From an uncultured Rhodocyclaceae bacterium (GTDB lineage Bacteria; Pseudomonadota; Gammaproteobacteria; Burkholderiales; Rhodocyclaceae), in NCBI GenBank assembly GCA_937892345.1, contig CALAGF010000073.1, positions 1 through 11,533 on the forward strand: a stretch of DNA of 11,533 nucleotides, read 5' to 3'. The stretch's first letter is position 1. Each line of letters opens with the position of its first letter. The position numbers and the translations under genes are program-made. Below the pieces are notes generated by a model that made no database searches, was not told the DNA's origin, and saw only the letters and a list, made by a program, of their open reading frames with translations. Of the stretch, positions 7,390-11,533 are shown one piece after another.

Positions 7390-7405
7390 CCGTTCAACGA
7401 CCCGC

Positions 7406-7482
7406 TGGGGAGTCGCCAAGTTGGTCAAGGCACCGGATTTTGATTCCGGCATTCGAAGGTTCGAATCCTTCCTCCTCAGCCA
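7406..7482 (+). tRNA. tRNA-Gln (anticodon UUG)
   Basis: A complete 77-base cloverleaf including an encoded CCA (7480-7482). The acceptor arm TGGGGAG pairs with CTCCTCA, with one G-U pair. The anticodon stem CCGGA/TCCGG encloses TTTTGAT, giving anticodon TTG at 7440-7442, which decodes CAA and, by wobble, CAG. The T arm GAAGG-TTCGAAT-CCTTC is perfect. The D arm and anticodon arm closely resemble E. coli tRNA-Gln. A terminator follows nine bases later. Confidence 0.98.
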
Positions 7483-7490
7483 GTTTCCTT

Positions 7491-7518
7491 CGGGCAGGTC
7501 TTGCGCCTGCCCGATTTT
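7491..7518 (+). terminator. Terminator behind tRNA-Gln
   Basis: A perfect 8-bp stem, CGGGCAGG (7491-7498) with CCTGCCCG (7506-7513), has a 7-base loop and is followed by ATTTT. It lies nine bases after the tRNA CCA end and 53 bases before prs. The T run is short, so some read-through into prs is possible. Confidence 0.8.
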
Positions 7519-7571
7519 CATTGTGTCGGGCAAAATCGCAGCGCGCGCGAATCGTCCGGAGGAATGCGGAA

Positions 7572-8522
7572 ATGGCCTACAACAGCCTGATGATCTTTAC
7601 CGGCAACGCCAACGCCAAGCTGGCTGCCGATGTCGCCGAACAACTTAATATCGACCTTGGCCGCGCCAATGTCGGTCGCTTCTCCGACGGGGAAGTCAGT
7701 GTCGAACTCCAGGAACACGTTCGCGGTCGCGACATCTTCGTGCTGCAATCCACCTGCGCCCCGACCAACGACAACCTGATGGAACTGCTGGTGATCGTCG
7801 ATTCGCTCAAGCGCGCTTCGGCAGGTCGCATTACGGCTGCCATCCCGTATTTTGGCTACGCCCGCCAGGATCGCCGCTCGCGCTCCTCGCGCGTGCCCAT
7901 CGCCGCAAAACTGGTCGCCAACATGCTCGTCGCTTCCGGCGTCGACCGCGTGCTGACCATGGACCTGCACGCCGAACAGATTCAGGGCTTCTTCGACATT
8001 CCGGTCGACAACATCTACGCCCTGCCCATCCTGCTGGCCGACATCCAGAAACAGAATTACGAAAACCCGATGGTGGTCTCGCCCGATCATGGCGGCGTTG
8101 TTCGCGCCCGTTCGCTGGCCAAGCGCCTCGAATGCGATCTCGCCATCATCGACAAGCGTCGTCCGAAGGCCAACGTCTCCGAAGTGATGAACATCATCGG
8201 TGAAGTTGAAGGCCGCACCTGCATCATCATGGACGACATGGTCGACACCGCTGGCACCCTGTGCAAGGCAGCCACCGCCCTCAAGGCCAACGGCGCCAAG
8301 CAGGTCGTTGCCTACTGCACCCACCCGGTGCTCTCTGGCCCGGCGGTTGAGCGGGTCAACGCTTCCGACCTGGATGCCCTCGTCGTCACCGACACCATTC
8401 CGCTGCGCGACGATGCTGCCGCTTCACCGCGCATTCGCCAGCTTTCCGTGGCTGAAATCATGGCCGAAACCATTCGCCGCATCAGCAATGAAGACTCCGT
8501 CTCTTCGCTGTTCATCGACTAA
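7572..8522 (+). CDS. prs: Ribose-phosphate pyrophosphokinase (PRPP synthetase)
   Basis: It makes 5-phosphoribosyl-1-pyrophosphate from ribose 5-phosphate and ATP, the precursor of purines, pyrimidines, NAD, histidine and tryptophan. The 316 residues (E. coli, 315) include the FSDGE loop (37-41), ARQDRRSRSSR (97-107) for ATP and the regulatory site, TMDLHAEQIQGFF (129-141) with the metal-binding His133, the flexible-loop KRRPK (195-199) and the PRPP-binding loop IMDDMVDTAGT (219-229). The ATG at 7572 has a clean GGAGG (7558-7562). An internal in-frame ATG at 7590 would remove the conserved first strand, and upstream in-frame sequence overlaps the tRNA. It lies between the tRNA terminator and rplY, the usual prs-rplY-pth order of proteobacteria. 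No convincing promoter of its own is visible. Confidence 0.97.
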   Translation: MAYNSLMIFTGNANAKLAADVAEQLNIDLGRANVGRFSDGEVSVELQEHVRGRDIFVLQSTCAPTNDNLMELLVIVDSLKRASAGRITAAIPYFGYARQDRRSRSSRVPIAAKLVANMLVASGVDRVLTMDLHAEQIQGFFDIPVDNIYALPILLADIQKQNYENPMVVSPDHGGVVRARSLAKRLECDLAIIDKRRPKANVSEVMNIIGEVEGRTCIIMDDMVDTAGTLCKAATALKANGAKQVVAYCTHPVLSGPAVERVNASDLDALVVTDTIPLRDDAAASPRIRQLSVAEIMAETIRRISNEDSVSSLFID

Positions 8523-8534
8523 GTTTTTTTAACC

Positions 8535-8560
8535 TTCCCGTTCTGGTCGCGGACCGGGAA
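8535..8560 (+). other. Hairpin in the prs-rplY intergenic leader
   Basis: TTCCC (8535-8539) pairs with GGGAA (8556-8560). Inside, GGTC (8545-8548) pairs with GACC (8552-8555) around GCG, leaving a five-base bulge on the 5' side. Seven T precede the structure (8524-8530), and no T run follows, so it is not a standard + strand terminator. It ends seven bases before the rplY ribosome site GGAG (8567-8570). It may be an mRNA-stability element or a protein-binding leader; this is inferred from pairing only. Confidence 0.4.
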
Positions 8561-8577
8561 AACTCTGGAGTAACACC

Positions 8578-9180
8578 ATGCAATTCGAAGTTATCGCCAA
8601 TGTGCGCAATCTGCAGGGATCGAGTGCGAGCCGCCGCCTGCGTCGCGCCGGCACCGTTCCGGGCATCGTTTATGGCGGCGACGCCGCCCCGGTGGTTATC
8701 GAAACCAACCACAAGGACCTGCTCCTGAACCTGAAGAAGGAAGCTTTCCATTCTTCCATCATCAACCTGAACATCGATGGCAAGAAGGAACAAGTCCTGC
8801 TGCGCGATTTTCAGACGCACGCCTACAAGCCCTTGGTTCTGCACGTTGACTTCCAGCGCGTCGACGCCACCCACGAACTGCACATCAAGGTGCCGCTCCA
8901 CTTCACCAACGAAGAAGCCGGCCCGGGCGTCAAGCTCAATGGCGGTCTGATCAATCACGTTGCCACCGAAATCGACGTTCACTGCCTGGCCCGTGATCTG
9001 CCGGAATTCATCGAAGTTGACCTCGGCGCCATGAACGTCGGTGACAACATCCACGCTTCCCAGATCAAGCTGCCGGCAGGTGTTGCCCTGGTCAAGCACG
9101 GTGAAGACGATCCGATCATTGTCAGCATCGTCGGCAAGGGCGGCGCACAAGCTGCCGAGAGCGAAGCTGCCGCCGAGTAA
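8578..9180 (+). CDS. rplY: 50S ribosomal protein bL25, long Ctc/TL5 form
   Basis: A ribosomal protein that binds 5S rRNA in the central protuberance. The 200-residue product is the long form: an N-terminal 5S-binding domain (about 1-93, with RRLRRAGTVPGIVYGG at 20-35 and the FHSSIINLNI stretch) joined to a C-terminal beta domain (about 98-188) as in Bacillus Ctc and Thermus TL5. E. coli L25 has only the first domain. An Ala/Glu-rich tail (189-200) closes the protein. The ATG has a good GGAG (8567-8570) seven bases upstream. Its place between prs and pth fits the translation-related neighbourhood. A hairpin followed by TTTT lies 21 bases after the stop. Confidence 0.96.
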   Translation: MQFEVIANVRNLQGSSASRRLRRAGTVPGIVYGGDAAPVVIETNHKDLLLNLKKEAFHSSIINLNIDGKKEQVLLRDFQTHAYKPLVLHVDFQRVDATHELHIKVPLHFTNEEAGPGVKLNGGLINHVATEIDVHCLARDLPEFIEVDLGAMNVGDNIHASQIKLPAGVALVKHGEDDPIIVSIVGKGGAQAAESEAAAE

Positions 9181-9201
9181 TCTCCGGCCTTCCGTTTTAC
9201 G

Positions 9202-9236
9202 GGCCGCCGCTGGCATTTTGCCGCCGGCGGCCTTTT
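9202..9236 (+). terminator. Terminator-like hairpin between rplY and pth
   Basis: GGCCGCCG (9202-9209) pairs with CGGCGGCC (9225-9232). An inner GGC/GCC stem around ATTTT extends it, and TTTT follows (9233-9236). The stem is very stable but the T run is only four bases. It ends 13 bases before the pth ATG, leaving no room for a downstream promoter. Partial termination or processing between rplY and pth is therefore more likely than a full stop. Confidence 0.65.
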
Positions 9237-9249
9237 CACTTGCTACGTC

Positions 9250-9828
9250 ATGACCCTTCCCCGCCTCATCGTCGGTCTGGGCAACCCAGGACCGGAATAC
9301 GAATCCACACGCCACAATGTCGGCTTCTGGTTCGTTGACCAACTGGCTGCGCAGATGAAAATCGACCTCGCGCCGCAAGCAAAGTTTTTCGGCAAGGCGG
9401 GACGCGCCGGCGAACTTTGGCTGCTGCAGCCGACGACTTTCATGAACCGTTCGGGACAGGCTGTGGCCGCTCTGGCAAATTTCTACAAAATTTCGCCAGC
9501 GGAAATTCTCGTCATCCACGACGAACTCGATTTGCCGCCGGGAGGCATCCGCCTGAAGCAAGGCGGCGGCAACGGCGGTCACAATGGCCTCAAGGACATT
9601 CAGGCCAAGCTAGGCACCCCTGATTTCTGGCGTTTGCGCCTGGGCATCGGCCATCCGCGCACGCTCGGCCTGTCACAGCAGGTGGTCGATTTTGTATTGC
9701 ACCAGCCACGCAAGGAAGAGCTACCCGAAATCGAACGGGCACTTGACCGTTGCCTGCTGGCCTGGCCCAAAATTGCTGCCGGTGACTTTGCCGGCGCCCA
9801 ACAACAGTTGCACGGCAAAGCCGTTTAG
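9250..9828 (+). CDS. pth: Peptidyl-tRNA hydrolase
   Basis: It frees tRNA from peptidyl-tRNA dropped by stalled ribosomes, an essential recycling step in the cytosol. The 192 residues (E. coli, 194) carry VGLGNPGPEY (8-17) with Asn12, TRHNVG (20-25) with the catalytic His22, TFMN (63-66) with the substrate-contacting Asn66, HDELDLPPG (90-98) and GGHNGLKDI (109-117) with Asn112. The ATG at 9250 gives the standard short N-terminus. No Shine-Dalgarno sequence precedes it; the upstream bases are the 3' arm and T run of the rplY hairpin. ychF follows after 24 bases, the widespread pth-ychF pair, probably on one transcript. Confidence 0.96.
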   Translation: MTLPRLIVGLGNPGPEYESTRHNVGFWFVDQLAAQMKIDLAPQAKFFGKAGRAGELWLLQPTTFMNRSGQAVAALANFYKISPAEILVIHDELDLPPGGIRLKQGGGNGGHNGLKDIQAKLGTPDFWRLRLGIGHPRTLGLSQQVVDFVLHQPRKEELPEIERALDRCLLAWPKIAAGDFAGAQQQLHGKAV

Positions 9829-9852
9829 TTGGCAACCCCTTAGGAAAAAACC

Positions 9853-10944
9853 ATGTCTTTGAAATGCGGCATCGTCGGCCTGCCCAACGTCGGCAAATCC
9901 ACCCTGTTCAACGCCCTGACCAAGTCGGGCATCGCGGCTGAAAACTATCCCTTCTGCACCATCGAGCCGAACGTCGGCATCGTGGAAGTACCGGACAAGC
10001 GGATGGCCCAGCTTGCCGAAATCGTCAAACCGCAGCGCATGCAGTATGCGATTGTCGAGTTCGTCGACATTGCCGGTCTGGTGGCCGGCGCCTCCAAGGG
10101 TGAAGGCCTGGGCAACCAGTTTCTCGCCAACATCCGTGAAACCGATGCCGTGGTGCATGTGGTGCGCTGTTTTGCCGACGACAACGTGATCCACGTTTCC
10201 GGTGGCGTCGATCCGATCCGTGATATCGAAGTCATCGACACCGAACTGGCCTTGGCCGACATGGCCACGGTGGAAAAGGCACTCAATCGCTACCGCCGCC
10301 CCGCCAGTTCCGGCGACAAGGAAGCCAAAATTCTGGTCGCCGTGCTCGAGAAATGCTTTGCCCAGCTCGATCAGGCCAAACCGGTGCGTGCGCTCGACTT
10401 TGCCAAGGAAGAACTGGCTCTGCTGAAGCCTTTCTGCCTGATCACCGCCAAGCCGGTGCTTTACGTCGCCAACGTGTCGGAAAGCGGTTTCGAAAACAAT
10501 CCGCTGCTCGATGCCGTGCGTGCCCACGCTGCCGCCGAAAAGGCTGAAGTTGTTTCTGTCTGTGCCGCCATCGAAGCCGAAATCGCTGACCTCGACGACG
10601 AGGAAAAGCAGATGTTCCTGGCCGACCTCGGCCTCGAAGAACCCGGTCTCGACCGCCTCATCCACGCTGGCTACAAGCTGCTCGGCCTCGCTACCTATTT
10701 CACGGCGGGCGTCAAGGAAGTGCGCGCCTGGACCATCCATCAGGGCGATACAGCCCCACAGGCAGCCGGCGTGATCCACACCGACTTTGAACGCGGTTTC
10801 ATCCGCGCCCAGACCATCGCCTTCGACGACTACATTACCTACAAGGGTGAATCCGGCGCCAAGGAAGCCGGGAAAATGCGGGCAGAAGGCAAGGAGTACG
10901 TCGTCAAGGACGGTGATGTCCTGAACTTCCTGTTCAACGTATAG
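9853..10944 (+). CDS. ychF: Ribosome-associated ATPase YchF (Obg family, OLA1 type)
   Basis: A P-loop protein of the Obg/TRAFAC class that prefers ATP to GTP and associates with ribosomes. In E. coli it is linked to stress and redox responses. The product has 363 residues, the same as E. coli. It shows the P-loop GLPNVGKS (9-16), the G3 motif DIAG (72-75), and NVSE (207-210) in place of the NKxD guanine motif, the change that gives ATP preference. A helical insertion (about 140-200) and a C-terminal TGS domain (about 278-363, with AWTIHQGDTAPQAAG and the closing VVKDGDVLNFLFNV) follow. Cys35, the redox-sensitive position reported for E. coli YchF, is present in FCTIEPN. AGGA seven bases before the ATG serves as ribosome site. 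A reductase gene starts 11 bases after the stop. Confidence 0.97.
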   Translation: MSLKCGIVGLPNVGKSTLFNALTKSGIAAENYPFCTIEPNVGIVEVPDKRMAQLAEIVKPQRMQYAIVEFVDIAGLVAGASKGEGLGNQFLANIRETDAVVHVVRCFADDNVIHVSGGVDPIRDIEVIDTELALADMATVEKALNRYRRPASSGDKEAKILVAVLEKCFAQLDQAKPVRALDFAKEELALLKPFCLITAKPVLYVANVSESGFENNPLLDAVRAHAAAEKAEVVSVCAAIEAEIADLDDEEKQMFLADLGLEEPGLDRLIHAGYKLLGLATYFTAGVKEVRAWTIHQGDTAPQAAGVIHTDFERGFIRAQTIAFDDYITYKGESGAKEAGKMRAEGKEYVVKDGDVLNFLFNV

Positions 10945-10955
10945 CACCGCTGCAA

Positions 10956-11484
10956 TTGCCCAGCACAAAGCTCAAAGTCGCCGTGATGGGTGCCGGCTCG
11001 GTAGGCTGTTACTACGGAGGCATGCTCGCTCGCGCAGGGGCCGACGTCATGCTGATCGCCCGCCCGCAGCATGTTGACGCCATCCGTCAGCACGGGCTGT
11101 TCATGGACACCCAAAGCTTTCAGGCGCACGTCCCCGTCGCAGCAAGCGCCAACGCTGGCGACATTGCTGGCGCGACGCTGGTTTTATGCTGCGTGAAATC
11201 GACCGATAGCGAACAGGCTGCGGCAGAGATGGCGCCCTTTCTCGACCCGGATGCCGTAGTGCTGAGCCTGCAGAATGGCGTGGACAATGCCCAGCGCCTG
11301 CAGGCTGTACTGGGGCGCCCGGTCTCACCGGCCGTGGTGTATGTCGCAAGCGAAATGACCGGGCCGGGACAGCTTCGCCATCATGGCCGTGGCGAATTGG
11401 TCGTTGGCCCGACTGCTTTGAGCCTCGCCATGCGCCAGCTCTTTATTGATGCGGGGGTAGCACTCCAGCTGTCAGATAACGTAC
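10956..11484 (+). CDS. panE: 2-dehydropantoate 2-reductase (PanE/ApbA family), 3'-truncated
   Basis: An NADPH-dependent reductase of the ketopantoate reductase family; the classical member makes pantoate for pantothenate and CoA. The visible 176 residues hold the Rossmann motif VMGAGSVGCYYGG (10-22), the family's CCVKS segment with the expected active-site lysine, and LSLQNGVDN with the conserved Asn. Family members have about 300-310 residues, so the C-terminal helical domain is missing. The TTG at 10956 is chosen because the next GTG/ATG codons (10983, 10986) would cut off the first Rossmann strand. Real sequence ends at 11484 within a codon; the apparent continuation to a stop at 11531 is adapter. 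Several paralogues of unknown substrate exist in this family, so the reaction is likely rather than certain. Confidence 0.85.
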
Positions 11485-11533
11485 AGATCGGAAGAGCGTC
11501 GTGTAGGGAAAGAGTGTCTTCGCCTGTGTAGAT
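11485..11533. other. Illumina TruSeq dual-index adapter (assembly contamination)
   Basis: From 11485 the sequence is AGATCGGAAGAGC followed by the rest of the reverse complement of the read-1 adapter, to 11517. Then comes an 8-base index, CTTCGCCT (11518-11525), and GTGTAGAT (11526-11533), the start of the reverse-complemented P5 flow-cell sequence. Reversed, the index is AGGCGAAG, which I recall as TruSeq HT i5 index D505. None of this is genomic. Confidence 0.98.

Noticed and set aside
7375..7398. Short GAAC/GTTC repeats as a CRISPR or iteron-like array
   Set aside because: Only a few four- to five-base copies without regular spacing. A simple leader hairpin explains them better.
7406..7482. 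tRNA-Gln as an integration site of a mobile element
   Set aside because: No integrase, no direct repeat of the tRNA 3' end elsewhere that I could see, and ordinary housekeeping genes on both sides.
8512..9582. - strand open frame (356 codons) across rplY and pth
   Set aside because: It spans two well-supported + strand genes and the intergenic hairpin; its composition is typical of a shadow frame.
9721..10968. Long - strand open frame (415 codons) opposite ychF
   Set aside because: Antisense shadow. The + strand encodes a full-length YchF of exactly the family length with all motifs.
1..11533. A hidden defence, phage or biosynthetic system
   Set aside because: Every gene except the dynamin-like GTPase and the TPR protein belongs to a well-known housekeeping family in ordinary order. 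Nothing resembling nucleases, toxins, recombinases or synthases was found.

Overview
The window reads as a block of housekeeping genes from a GC-rich betaproteobacterium. The protein sequences and the gene order (rsmD-coaD-ferredoxin; mutM; TPR-lolB-ispE-tRNA-Gln-prs-rplY-pth-ychF) look most like Rhodocyclales (Dechloromonas/Azonexus/Azoarcus type). That placement is inferred from recalled family sequences and synteny, not from a search.

Layout. On the + strand, bases 2-1230 hold the 3' part of rsmD (16S rRNA methyltransferase), coaD (coenzyme A synthesis) and a small two-cluster ferredoxin, ending at a strong bidirectional terminator (1248-1279). On the - strand, 4151-1298, mutM (8-oxoguanine glycosylase) is followed by a 649-residue dynamin-family GTPase. 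A short divergent region (4152-4240) separates these from a + strand group: an exported TPR-repeat protein, lolB (outer-membrane lipoprotein receptor) and ispE (isoprenoid kinase). The last three are tightly overlapped. Then come tRNA-Gln(UUG) with its own terminator, prs (PRPP synthesis), rplY (bL25/Ctc), pth (peptidyl-tRNA hydrolase), ychF (ribosome-associated ATPase) and the 5' part of a panE-type ketopantoate reductase.

Functional themes. Translation support is prominent (rsmD, tRNA-Gln, rplY, pth, ychF). CoA synthesis appears at both ends (coaD and a panE homologue). lolB, the exported TPR protein and ispE serve the envelope. No mobile element, CRISPR array, phage gene or defence island is visible. 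No stretch longer than 300 bases lacks a gene.

The clearest anomaly is technical. The last 49 bases (11485-11533) are Illumina adapter, including a readable 8-base index and the start of the P5 sequence. The first five bases (GATCT) are probably the end of an adapter too. The apparent C-terminus of the last protein is therefore artificial. The biological points worth a second look are repeated TTG starts fused to the upstream stop as TTGA, a dynamin-like GTPase with an altered P-loop behind mutM, and hairpins upstream of prs, rplY and pth that leave unclear how those genes are transcribed. I see no convincing undescribed system here.
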